From NCBI GenBank assembly GCA_964384335.1, contig CAYLKN010000003.1, forward strand, positions 1 to 64,000: a stretch of DNA of 64,000 nucleotides, written 5' to 3'. Position numbers and translations under genes: made by a program. The notes below the pieces were generated by a model. The model saw only the letters and a program-made list of their open reading frames with translations, did no database searches and was not told where the DNA came from. This document shows positions 42,240 through 50,503 of this stretch, in pieces (the stretch's first letter is position 1; each line of letters begins with the position of its first letter). The stretch comes from JAUICS01 sp964384335 (lineage in GTDB: Bacteria; Pseudomonadota; Alphaproteobacteria; Micavibrionales; Micavibrionaceae).

Positions 42240-44388
42240 ATCTGACAATATCCCTGAAAGAGGTGTAATGATACCGCTTTGAAAGCGGCTGTGTTTTTTC
42301 GTAGAGCGGGAAGGGAATATCAAGGCTCTGGCCTGAATCTCTTGCAAGAGGTTCAAGATCAAGACGCACCCCGAAATTTTCCGGCTTAAGATCGAGGCTG
42401 TAAAAAGGAATGGCAATGGTAAAACCACCAACAATATTGGCGCGTGCGCCAAAACTGTCCTCTTCGGCTTTATTCGTAACGGTCACATAGGTTCTCAGTT
42501 TAACGTCGGCATTCAGGATTGCATTCAGGGCCAGTGTACTTCCCCAGTCTCCGGCAAGGTACCGGCCTCCCCTTAACTGAATCGTATTGGACGTTTCAGG
42601 CAACTCATAGAAGAAATCGACGTGGCCCGTCGCTGTGTTCCGGTCCTGAAAAGCCAGGCCCAGAAAATTATCGGGCTCGCGTTTGAATACATGGTGAAGG
42701 TTTGCGCCAAGTGCGTAACGTTTATGAAAGGGCCTGTACAAAATCTGTCCCCCGTACCCTCCGAACATTTCTTCAAGAAAGCCGCCGCCGAGGTCCAGGT
42801 ATAGATCGGTTGCTACAGTCCGCCGGTAGGCGGCATAAAATCTGTCTATAGCGCCCGGCTTGTCGGCAAAATCCCCAAGATCACTGCGTACCGGATCGAT
42901 ACGTGTTTTACGAAGACTGGTCACTTCCTGTATGTTGTCGATGATATTCAGCCTTAAATCCGTGTTAAAAGAGAGATGTTTAAAAGGCATAAACGCGAGG
43001 GAGGATATAAATCCCGTTCTGTACAGAACGCCGATGTCATCCTCGAATATTGATGCATCCTGATCCAGAATAAACCGGGTGCGCAGTAGTCTCCGGCCGG
43101 AAAGTAATCCCGCGGATTTGTCTTCGGGCGCAAACTCTGTTGCCTTCCAGACTTCCTGGATGCTTCCGCCACCTTTTAAATGCGCTTTTTCCAGTGTTCT
43201 GCGGTCGATTTCAAGACGGCGTCCGTTTAACCCTCCGTAAACCGGCGTAACGGAAATCATGCCGTGATTCTCACCGGCCGTGTTCGCAATGATGCGCAGG
43301 GCCAATCCAGTCTGCCGGTAAAAAGGCGCGGTATTGTTCAGATGTACTGAACCGGCACTTTCCTCACGCAAAAGAGTATTACCGGACATCATACCCAGAT
43401 CCAGATTATGTTTGAAGGCCGTGTGATTTCTTTCCAGAAAGTCTGTGCGCTCCGGTCTGCCCGGCCTGACGGGTTCGGCCGCAATCCGTTGATCATCATC
43501 TTTTTCCGCCGCGGCGGGTCTGTATTTCATATTGACCCTTCCAATGACCTTATCACCGCCAAGCGTTCCAAGACTGAAATCAAGCCATGGCAAAAGATTT
43601 TTTGTGAATTCTGCAGACCAGGGTGCGGGAGAATCAAAGCCAAAAGATTTTGCCTCGGAAACATATCTGTCCGCACCCCAGCCCAGTTTAAATCCCCACT
43701 CTTTATCCGGTGATATATAGGCAAGGTTGCCAAAAATTCCGGCCCGCCTGCCGCTGAACCAGTTCTCCGGTGCATTGGGATCCTCCCCTGTGAGTGTGCG
43801 CTTTTGATCAAAATGCCCGATAAACAGACCAAGCGGATTGCGTATATGCCCCGCACTTCCCAGGCGGCCCCAGGCCATGCCTCCAGTTACACTGAAATCG
43901 TAAAACCGTTTGGAGAAAGAAAGATACTCTGATGCCGTTCTCTTGTGCCCGGTTGCCGAGATAAGGCCGAGCGTTGCTTCCGGCCGGTACGGCCCTTCCT
44001 TCATAAATCTGTATTTGAGGTCAAAGCCCGGATACAACCTGTTTGCGCCCTCGTTTAAATCGGAAACCTCTGCAGTCTGCCTGAAACCAAGATAAAGATC
44101 GTCAAGAACCTGATACCCGAAAACACCATGTACATAGGGGTCGGAAACGGCTACTTCACCCAGAACGAAACCCTTGGGCGGTAAATAGGCCGAGGGTGAA
44201 GTATCAGGGGACAAAGTGTCGATTGACAGATACGGAGGTATGCTTTGCCGCTTGAGGCTTTTATTCTCCTGCGCCGAACCAGGAAACGCCACGAATAATA
44301 TGAAAACAAAAAAGAGAACAGGGCAAAAGGCGAAGGCTTTCAGCCGTTTTTGCGAGCATATATTCGCATGCTGCACTGCATTACGCAC
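42238..44388 (-). CDS. YjbH-like outer-membrane protein
   Basis: About 716 aa from a GTG at 44388. No ATG lies near the signal peptide (FAFCPVLFFVFILFVAFPGSA, then QEN), and a longer frame reaches 44607 over the kinase start. The mature protein is beta-rich, with many aromatic repeats (DLYLGFRQTAEV; GFKLGWGADRYV; LYLDLGGGFLEEMFGGYGGQILYRP), and matches the YjbH family of outer-membrane proteins tied to exopolysaccharide export. Unlike YjbEFGH operons, no partner genes are adjacent. It is divergent from a hybrid histidine kinase. Confidence 0.75.
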   Translation of the reverse strand: MRNAVQHANICSQKRLKAFAFCPVLFFVFILFVAFPGSAQENKSLKRQSIPPYLSIDTLSPDTSPSAYLPPKGFVLGEVAVSDPYVHGVFGYQVLDDLYLGFRQTAEVSDLNEGANRLYPGFDLKYRFMKEGPYRPEATLGLISATGHKRTASEYLSFSKRFYDFSVTGGMAWGRLGSAGHIRNPLGLFIGHFDQKRTLTGEDPNAPENWFSGRRAGIFGNLAYISPDKEWGFKLGWGADRYVSEAKSFGFDSPAPWSAEFTKNLLPWLDFSLGTLGGDKVIGRVNMKYRPAAAEKDDDQRIAAEPVRPGRPERTDFLERNHTAFKHNLDLGMMSGNTLLREESAGSVHLNNTAPFYRQTGLALRIIANTAGENHGMISVTPVYGGLNGRRLEIDRRTLEKAHLKGGGSIQEVWKATEFAPEDKSAGLLSGRRLLRTRFILDQDASIFEDDIGVLYRTGFISSLAFMPFKHLSFNTDLRLNIIDNIQEVTSLRKTRIDPVRSDLGDFADKPGAIDRFYAAYRRTVATDLYLDLGGGFLEEMFGGYGGQILYRPFHKRYALGANLHHVFKREPDNFLGLAFQDRNTATGHVDFFYELPETSNTIQLRGGRYLAGDWGSTLALNAILNADVKLRTYVTVTNKAEEDSFGARANIVGGFTIAIPFYSLDLKPENFGVRLDLEPLARDSGQSLDIPFPLYEKTQPLSKRYHYTSFRDIVR

Positions 44389-44478
44389 CCGAGATTTAAT
44401 ACTTTTGTTTCCATTTTGAGAATTCAGGTGTGCATGGGTACATATTCCAAAGGTGGTACAGGATTTGCATATATACTT

Positions 44479-44504
44479 ATGATAGTAAATTTGATTTCTA
44501 TCAT
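44479..44504. promoter_or_regulatory. Inverted repeat in the divergent YjbH-kinase region
   Basis: ATGATAG (44479-44485) and CTATCAT (44498-44504) with a 12-base spacer, 25 bases before the kinase ATG. It is a possible operator. A TATACT lies just upstream (44472-44477) but has no matching -35. Confidence 0.3.
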
Positions 44505-44528
44505 TCGCGGTTAAAGGGTTTTGGGTTA

Positions 44529-46775
44529 ATGCAAAAAAAACGGGAATCTTCAAGGCATAACAGCGGGGATAGGTTCGGTGAGATATTCGTAAACCGGCTA
44601 AAGCCAAATTTATCCAAAAACTACATACTTATTATAGCTACCATTTTTTGCATTACGCTCTCAATCCTGAATGCAGTTTTTCTGTTTAACGATGCACAAA
44701 TTTCGGAAAATACGTCTCAGTATATCGAATTCGGAATTCTCTCCGCACTTGCCGTGTTAAACCTTGTCATCATGAGTTTTTTTCTTATTCGTCTGTCCTG
44801 GCTGCGCCGTTTTAAAAGTGTGAGTGAAGATCTTACGCAATCCACTCTTCAGGGCCTGATGCTGTATGACAGGAAAGGTCGTTTCCTTTATGCGAATAAA
44901 ACGGCTGAAGATCTTGCTCCTGTTCTGTTCAAAAACAACGAACACAAAAACATCGAAAAATTAATTGATTTTATTTTAAAGTGCGACACCGACGAAAGTT
45001 ATAATATCAAAACACATAACCAGATTTCAGGTTCCTATTTTATTCCCGAACTTAAAGATTTCCGTCATATTATCGTGGTTTCTGACGTATCGAAAAAGAG
45101 TCTTCTGGTCCAGATGCAGAATGACAGGGAAGGTCATCTTGTTATGATAACCGATATCAGTGCCGTCAAAAATCAACACAGGAACATGCATGAACTTACC
45201 TACCAAAACCAACTGCTTCTTTTCAGTGCGGAGATTATTCCAAATGGAATACTTGTGTTTGAAACCCATCCGAACGGGAATTTTATTGCCTATGCTAATA
45301 ACGCCTTTTGTAAGTTTCTTGGCAGACCGCTCAGTAAAGTGGCAGGGCGTCGCTTTGATGATCTTGTAACCGAACTGAATATCATTGACAGGGATCGATT
45401 AGAGGATATTTATACCGCCCTTGATAAGGGGGAAACGCCTGCGCATTTCGTTACCTTGCCTGATTACGATAAAACCATGGATCCGGTCCAAAAGCTTCAT
45501 CACCGTCTTACTTTCGTTAGGAAAGAAAGTGAAAAAGATGGTTTTGAAGCTGTCATCGTTACTCAAAACGATATTACGGATATGGTTTTGCAGGAAACCC
45601 GCCTCGCCCAGTCTCACAAGCTTGAGGCCCTTGGAAAGCTTTCCGGCGGGATCGCTCATGACTTTAACAACATCCTTTCGATTATCGACGGATATACCCT
45701 GCTTCTTTTATCGAAAATTGATGAAAAAGGGGAAGAAACCGAATATCTGAATCGTATCTCCCGTGCGACGCAAAAAGGTTCGAAACTGACGCGCCAGTTA
45801 TTGTCCTTCGGACGCCAGAAAGTGTTCCGGGACGATAACATCATCGATCTGGTGCAAACCCTTAAAGAACAGGCGACTTTGATCAAACCGCTGCTTAACG
45901 AAACGATTCAGTTTGACTTAAAGATTCCTGACACACCTTTATATATTGAATCGCATGCCGATAGCATTCCAAGAATATTGATAAACATGTCCGTTAATTC
46001 CAGAGATGCTATGCCTGAAGGCGGGAAACTCACAATCAGCGCGGAGGCAGTCTCATCAGTTAAAAGCGGGAAAACAAAAGCCGCACTTCTGAGAATAAGT
46101 GATACCGGCCATGGCATTGATGAAGCCAGCCGAAATAAAATTTTTGACCCGTTTTATACCACCAAGGATCAGGGCAAAGGCACGGGACTGGGTCTTTCAA
46201 TGGTTTACGGACTTGTCAAACAAATGAACGGTGACATTGAATTTACGACGGAGGCCGGAAAGGGGACAGAGTTCAGAATATACCTTCCCCTTACGAACAA
46301 AAAAACAACCAGCAACATTGCAACCACCAAAAAGTCTGGTGAGAATGATATTCTGGCCGGTAAAACAGTCCTTCTTGCTGAGGATGAACCGGATATTCTG
46401 GTTATCATGGAAAAAATGCTGGAAGGTATGGGGCTTGAAGTTCTTAAAGCCTTAAACGGAAATGAAGCCTTGTCAGTTCAGGACGAATATGAAGGCAATA
46501 TCGATTTTCTCGTATCTGACGTTGTTATGCCGGAAATGAACGGATTGCATCTCTCAAAACTTATCAGGGAATTCCATCCTGACATACAGGTTCTTTTTAT
46601 TACAGGCTATCCCGCGCACAGTGAGAATATAAAGGTCACTATTCCAAAAGAGCTTGAACTTCTCTCAAAACCGGTAAGCAAGGAAGTTCTTGAGGCAAAA
46701 CTGGTTGCAATGATCCAAAAAAGCAGCGGTAATTTGCACAAAGATCAGGAAAGAAAAATTGTGAGCAATGTATAA
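44529..46775 (+). CDS. Hybrid sensor histidine kinase, CckA-like
   Basis: 748 aa from the ATG at 44529. Two membrane helices are at about residues 22-45 and 55-80, then two PAS-like regions (about 95-200 and 235-345). The HisKA box SHKLEALGKLSGGIAHDFNN has phospho-acceptor His377. The HATPase has N, G1 (DTGHGI) and G2 (GKGTGLGLSMVYG) boxes, and a C-terminal receiver has Asp664 (SDVVMPEMNG). The order and the HisKA sequence resemble CckA, the kinase of the CtrA phosphorelay, but many hybrid kinases share this layout, so orthology is unproven. A receiver protein gene follows. Confidence 0.85.
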   Translation: MQKKRESSRHNSGDRFGEIFVNRLKPNLSKNYILIIATIFCITLSILNAVFLFNDAQISENTSQYIEFGILSALAVLNLVIMSFFLIRLSWLRRFKSVSEDLTQSTLQGLMLYDRKGRFLYANKTAEDLAPVLFKNNEHKNIEKLIDFILKCDTDESYNIKTHNQISGSYFIPELKDFRHIIVVSDVSKKSLLVQMQNDREGHLVMITDISAVKNQHRNMHELTYQNQLLLFSAEIIPNGILVFETHPNGNFIAYANNAFCKFLGRPLSKVAGRRFDDLVTELNIIDRDRLEDIYTALDKGETPAHFVTLPDYDKTMDPVQKLHHRLTFVRKESEKDGFEAVIVTQNDITDMVLQETRLAQSHKLEALGKLSGGIAHDFNNILSIIDGYTLLLLSKIDEKGEETEYLNRISRATQKGSKLTRQLLSFGRQKVFRDDNIIDLVQTLKEQATLIKPLLNETIQFDLKIPDTPLYIESHADSIPRILINMSVNSRDAMPEGGKLTISAEAVSSVKSGKTKAALLRISDTGHGIDEASRNKIFDPFYTTKDQGKGTGLGLSMVYGLVKQMNGDIEFTTEAGKGTEFRIYLPLTNKKTTSNIATTKKSGENDILAGKTVLLAEDEPDILVIMEKMLEGMGLEVLKALNGNEALSVQDEYEGNIDFLVSDVVMPEMNGLHLSKLIREFHPDIQVLFITGYPAHSENIKVTIPKELELLSKPVSKEVLEAKLVAMIQKSSGNLHKDQERKIVSNV

Positions 46776-46818
46776 AAATGCCCGTTTGAAACTGTAATAA
46801 GATGACAAGGAGAAAAAA

Positions 46819-47247
46819 GTGGACGCCTCTAAATCAAAAAATATAGCCAAACTCAGAGTCCTGATCGTTGACGACCAGTCCGATGTTCGGTCCATGTTGC
46901 GCACCATGCTTGGTGAACTTGGCATAACACAGGTGTTTGAAGCGGCCGAAGGACGGGAAGCCATGAACTTTCTTGATGCGGCTGTGGACTTTGTGGATAT
47001 GATCATCTGTGACTGGAATATGCCGAAAATGACCGGGGTTGAGGTTTTGCGGCAGTTACGGAGCGTTTATGCCGATATTCCTTTTCTTATGCTGACCGCA
47101 CGGAACGATATGGACTCTGTGTTTGAGGCCAAGGCGGCCGGTGTTACGGCCTATATCCGCAAACCGTTTTCTCCGGCCCAGCTTGAAGCCAAAATCCGCA
47201 TCGTCATGCACCGAATGGAAAAGGAAAAAGCCGTCGCTTTGTCCTGA
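46819..47247 (+). CDS. Single-domain response regulator
   Basis: 142 aa with a GTG start and AAGGAG upstream. CheY-like receiver with acidic pair DD in ILIVDDQSDV, phospho-acceptor Asp65 (IICDWNMPKMTG), Thr/Ala switch region MLTARND and Lys in YIRKPFSPAQL. There is no output domain. It lies 43 bases after the hybrid kinase, so a phosphorelay partner is likely; a chemotaxis role is an alternative. Confidence 0.9.
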   Translation: MDASKSKNIAKLRVLIVDDQSDVRSMLRTMLGELGITQVFEAAEGREAMNFLDAAVDFVDMIICDWNMPKMTGVEVLRQLRSVYADIPFLMLTARNDMDSVFEAKAAGVTAYIRKPFSPAQLEAKIRIVMHRMEKEKAVALS

Positions 47248-47259
47248 AGGCAACCTGCC

Positions 47260-48870
47260 TTAAAACAAGGCGGCGTACCAGGCAGGAATAAACGCTCCCG
47301 AATGCCGTGTCATCTCGCAAAAAAAGAAAAACAGAATGAAAACTGCCATCTTTGCCGCCAGACCCAGTTTTCCCTGTTTCGCTTTGATAAGCTTGATCTG
47401 ATTTTTTGGAAGAACACCGTTCAGACTGCGTCTGAGCGTATTTTCAGAAAGCGTGTCGGCAATGGGTTTTACGGATAAAACCGCAATAACAAGGACAAGT
47501 GCGTCCACTGCAATATTCAGAAGCGGAAAATTCAGAAATGACAGAATGTTGCTTCGTAAACCCGCAAGAAAATAAAGTGAGAAAAATACGGCCGCCAGAA
47601 AAATTGAAAGGCCCATTCCGATCTGTCGGGGGCGCTTTGTCAGTATTTTCAAAATTGCCTCACAGGCGTTTTCCAGGGCGTGAATAAACTGTTTTGAAAC
47701 GCCGAAAGGGTAACGTTTCCTGAAGGCCGTTTCGGCTTTGCTGTGTCCGTATTTTGAGACCAGTATCAGCATCTCCCTGATCAGTCTGTAACCCGCCGCC
47801 TTGCGAATGGCTCTGACAGGCGGGGCTTTGCCATCAAGGCTTTTTCTAAGTTCCTGAAAGCCCTCACGAACCATTGTATCCAGAAAATTCGGAGTTTCCA
47901 TTAACTTGCACTGATACCCGAAGAATTTCGTTTTTAATAACTTTTTACCAATGCGTATATTAATAGTTCCTGCCGGAAGCTGTACTTTATATTTAAGATT
48001 TATAACGTCCTCACCCCTGTTTTTCCCGGAAATGTGCCGATCAGGCCCGCCGTCTTCCAAAAGAAGGACGGCGGCATGTTTGTGAGCGGCAAGCTTGTTG
48101 CCGAGAGCCTGAACTGTTTTTTCCATCCATTCCGGGAGATCGTTCTTCTGGACTTTCAAATTTGCTTCGGCATGAATTTCAAGTGTCGCAACATGACTGA
48201 AGTATCCGGTCGCCTTACAGGGTGCACATTTTGTCTGCCCCCTTCCATTACACGTATGACAGGAAACCTGCCCCGTTTGCCCGCAGCTTGAACAGGACTG
48301 ATTTCCGCGGCCGCCACATCTTCTGCAGGATGTTTCCTGCCCGGAACTGTCTCTGGATCTTCCTCTTCCGCTGCATGACGGGCATGTTTCAACGCGTCTT
48401 CCATGACATTTTGTGCAGGTCTGTTTTCCTGATCCGTGACAGCGTGAACAGTGTGAGTTTGCTTTACCGCCACACGCAGAACATTTTTCATGTGCCACCA
48501 GATGGTGCGTCTGCTCATCCAGACGGAGGTCTTTTCCTGATATGCCATATCCTTTGTCCTGTCTCTGATTGAAAGAATGGACAAGGTGATTTCTCACATT
48601 GTTTTTTTTCAGAAGGCTTTCCTGGAGCTTTTCAGCAGCCTGTCTGATCTGATCCGGTGAGGATACAATCTGGCCTTTTGTTTCTCTTCCGACGATTTTT
48701 TTCTGTGCAAGATAGGGTTTGGGATGAATCTCCATTAAGGTTTCGAATTCATAAAGCGCACCTTCAAAACCGCTCATGACGATTTCTTTCTCCGAAACAC
48801 CATTGCCCCTGGCAAGGCTTTTTACTTTCTTAAAAGCCTTTTGAGGAAGTGAAGAATCAAGCGCCTTCAT
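47260..48870 (-). CDS. Membrane protein with eight CxxC (DnaJ-type) zinc motifs
   Basis: 536 aa, not assigned to a named family. Residues 130-218 hold eight evenly spaced CxxC motifs, many as CxxCxGxG like the zinc domain of DnaJ, which has four. There is no J-domain. A charged N-terminal region of about 125 residues precedes them. A mixed domain follows at about 225-405, then about three membrane helices (about 410-432, 445-465, 505-525). This predicts a cytosolic zinc scaffold anchored at the inner membrane. Convergent with the response regulator. A chaperone or RNA-binding role is only a guess. Confidence 0.65.
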   Translation of the reverse strand: MKALDSSLPQKAFKKVKSLARGNGVSEKEIVMSGFEGALYEFETLMEIHPKPYLAQKKIVGRETKGQIVSSPDQIRQAAEKLQESLLKKNNVRNHLVHSFNQRQDKGYGISGKDLRLDEQTHHLVAHEKCSACGGKANSHCSRCHGSGKQTCTKCHGRRVETCPSCSGRGRSRDSSGQETSCRRCGGRGNQSCSSCGQTGQVSCHTCNGRGQTKCAPCKATGYFSHVATLEIHAEANLKVQKNDLPEWMEKTVQALGNKLAAHKHAAVLLLEDGGPDRHISGKNRGEDVINLKYKVQLPAGTINIRIGKKLLKTKFFGYQCKLMETPNFLDTMVREGFQELRKSLDGKAPPVRAIRKAAGYRLIREMLILVSKYGHSKAETAFRKRYPFGVSKQFIHALENACEAILKILTKRPRQIGMGLSIFLAAVFFSLYFLAGLRSNILSFLNFPLLNIAVDALVLVIAVLSVKPIADTLSENTLRRSLNGVLPKNQIKLIKAKQGKLGLAAKMAVFILFFFFCEMTRHSGAFIPAWYAALF

Positions 48871-48886
48871 CTGGTTTTATTTGGAT

Positions 48887-49597
48887 TCAGGCCGCTTCTG
48901 CCCGTTTCAGTTTTTGATAAAGGAATTCCTCGGTGCGGCGGTTGGCAAGTGTGGCTGCGTTTTCATCGTAATGCTGGCCCTGGCCCCTTGCAAAAGCATG
49001 ATTGACCCCGGGATAGGAATAAACCTGGACCTGCGGCCTGGCGGCCAGACCGGCCTTGATCTGTTCCTGTGCATCTTTCGATACGAACTGGTCCTCTTCA
49101 GCAATGTGAATAAGAACAGGGTTACTGATATCCTCCGCCTCTCCCAAAAGGCCCTCCAGACCTACGCCGTAAAATGAGACGGCGGCATCGACATTGGTGC
49201 GGCATGCCATTAGGAAAGACAACTTGCCGCCAAGGCAATATCCGATGCATCCTGCATGGCCGTTTACGTAATCCGCGCTGAGCATGGCTTCAAGCGTGCT
49301 GTCCAGGTCTTTTATACCGAGATCAATATCAAACCGGTTCATCAGGTCGAAGGCTTTATCCCATTCCTCCTGTGTCTTGTCTGTAAGCCGGACATCTCTC
49401 TCAAGCCGCCAGAACAGATCAGGTGCAATCGCGACATAGCCTTTCACGGCATAGTCATCGCATTTCCGTCGCATTTCTTCATTAACGCCGAAGATTTCCT
49501 GAATGAGGATAATACAGGGGGCCGGCGTTTGCTCCGGCATGGCCTGGTAAGCGGTAAACTGATTATGGTCATGGCTTTTTATCTGGATTTCGGACAT
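48887..49597 (-). CDS. Dienelactone hydrolase family protein
   Basis: 236 aa. Alpha/beta hydrolase. Nucleophile Cys in GCIGYCLGGKLSF (about residues 118-130), with the Asp region HIAEEDQFVS and His in PGVNHAF complete the triad. It also carries IILIQEIFGVNEEMRR, a family signature. The substrate is unknown; in most genomes these are general carboxyl-ester or lactone hydrolases. 16 bases upstream of the zinc-motif membrane protein gene and in the same direction. Confidence 0.9.
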   Translation of the reverse strand: MSEIQIKSHDHNQFTAYQAMPEQTPAPCIILIQEIFGVNEEMRRKCDDYAVKGYVAIAPDLFWRLERDVRLTDKTQEEWDKAFDLMNRFDIDLGIKDLDSTLEAMLSADYVNGHAGCIGYCLGGKLSFLMACRTNVDAAVSFYGVGLEGLLGEAEDISNPVLIHIAEEDQFVSKDAQEQIKAGLAARPQVQVYSYPGVNHAFARGQGQHYDENAATLANRRTEEFLYQKLKRAEAA

Positions 49598-49822
49598 ATT
49601 GAGTACTCCCGTCTTTGCAAGCTGAATTTCACAATGACGTTACGTTAACACGCCCGCCGGAGGCTGTTAAGAAAGAAAAAAAACGGGATAAGTACCAAAT
49701 TATTCCCTGTTGTATTCCATTCTATGAGCACGAAAACTCTGTTACACCTTTTGGAAAAGTGGAGCGGTATGTTTAAGGCCAATGACTTTTGAAACCGCGA
49801 ATGTTGAACTTGAAATTTCTTA

Positions 49823-49857
49823 TTGACATAAGTATTACAATTACCATAAATGTAATA
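49823..49857 (+). promoter_or_regulatory. Promoter and palindromic operator of the AT-rich ORF
   Basis: Consensus TTGACA (49823-49828), 17 bases, ATAAAT (49846-49851). Within it TATTACA (49833-49839) and TGTAATA (49851-49857) form an inverted repeat that covers the spacer and -10, a placement typical of a repressor site. The ATG of the interrupted ORF follows at 49880. The rest of the gap back to 49598 shows nothing recognisable. Confidence 0.45.
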
Positions 49858-49879
49858 AACTTCAAAAGAATCTCAATTT

Positions 49880-50503
49880 ATGCACATCAGTGAAGCCTTA
49901 GATTTGTTGGGATATACAGGATATCCAAGCAATTTAAAATTTACAAAAAACAGGCTTGAGATGCCTGATTATGAGCTTTACAACACATTTTAGAAGAATC
50001 TCGTATTATCTTTGCTACCTTTTTTTCAAGGACATAAAAGTCTGGACCAAGTAAAGCAGGATGCAGAGCGTCTGTTTGAGGCTCATTACACAATTCATGG
50101 ATTGAAAAACCCAGAGGAAAAAGCAAAATATTCCATAGCAGCCCTGAAGACGAGACGAGGTCAACTTATTTTATCGTCTCTCATAGATTATGCTGTTTTT
50201 GAATTTGATCGTATACCAGAACCGAAAGGCTTTCCAAAAAGTCTGTATGATGTCTGGCTCCTCCCGGATTATTATGCAAATATTTTCAGAACAATTATGA
50301 TATTAGAGCGTGATTTAAGAAACGAGGGTAGTAAAAGAGTTTTTGAAGACAGTCGGGATGAGCCCCTATCGGTTTGGCTTAAACCTGGACCTGAAGATAA
50401 ACATGTACGCAATTTAAATTTTCAGCCAGGGCCTGAATTATCACTCCGACGGGCCGATCATGGTAGACGGGTCTACCCATTTGTCGAACTGGTCCCGGGT
50501 TAA
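49880..50503 (+). pseudogene. Unrecognised AT-rich ORF interrupted by an in-frame TAG
   Basis: The frame from the ATG at 49880 reads 37 codons, meets TAG at 49991-49993, then stays open in the same frame to 50503 (207 sense and stop codons after the first ATG). The downstream part could restart at a TTG (50012) to give 163 aa. The protein is soluble and mixed (FFQGHKSLDQVKQDAERLF; YDVWLLPDYYANIFRTIMI) and is not recognised. The last about 20 codons are antisense to the end of fumC, so the original 3' end is probably lost. Base use is clearly more AT-rich than in the neighbours. Likely a decayed acquired gene; recoding is the alternative. Confidence 0.5.

Noticed and set aside
42184..42246. 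20-codon ORF inside the candidate small RNA
   Set aside because: It reads through the terminator stem and has no ribosome-binding site.
44430..44528. N-terminal extension of the hybrid kinase from an upstream ATG
   Set aside because: It crosses the candidate operator and AT-rich promoter region; the ATG at 44529 is followed directly by the basic N-terminus before the first membrane helix.
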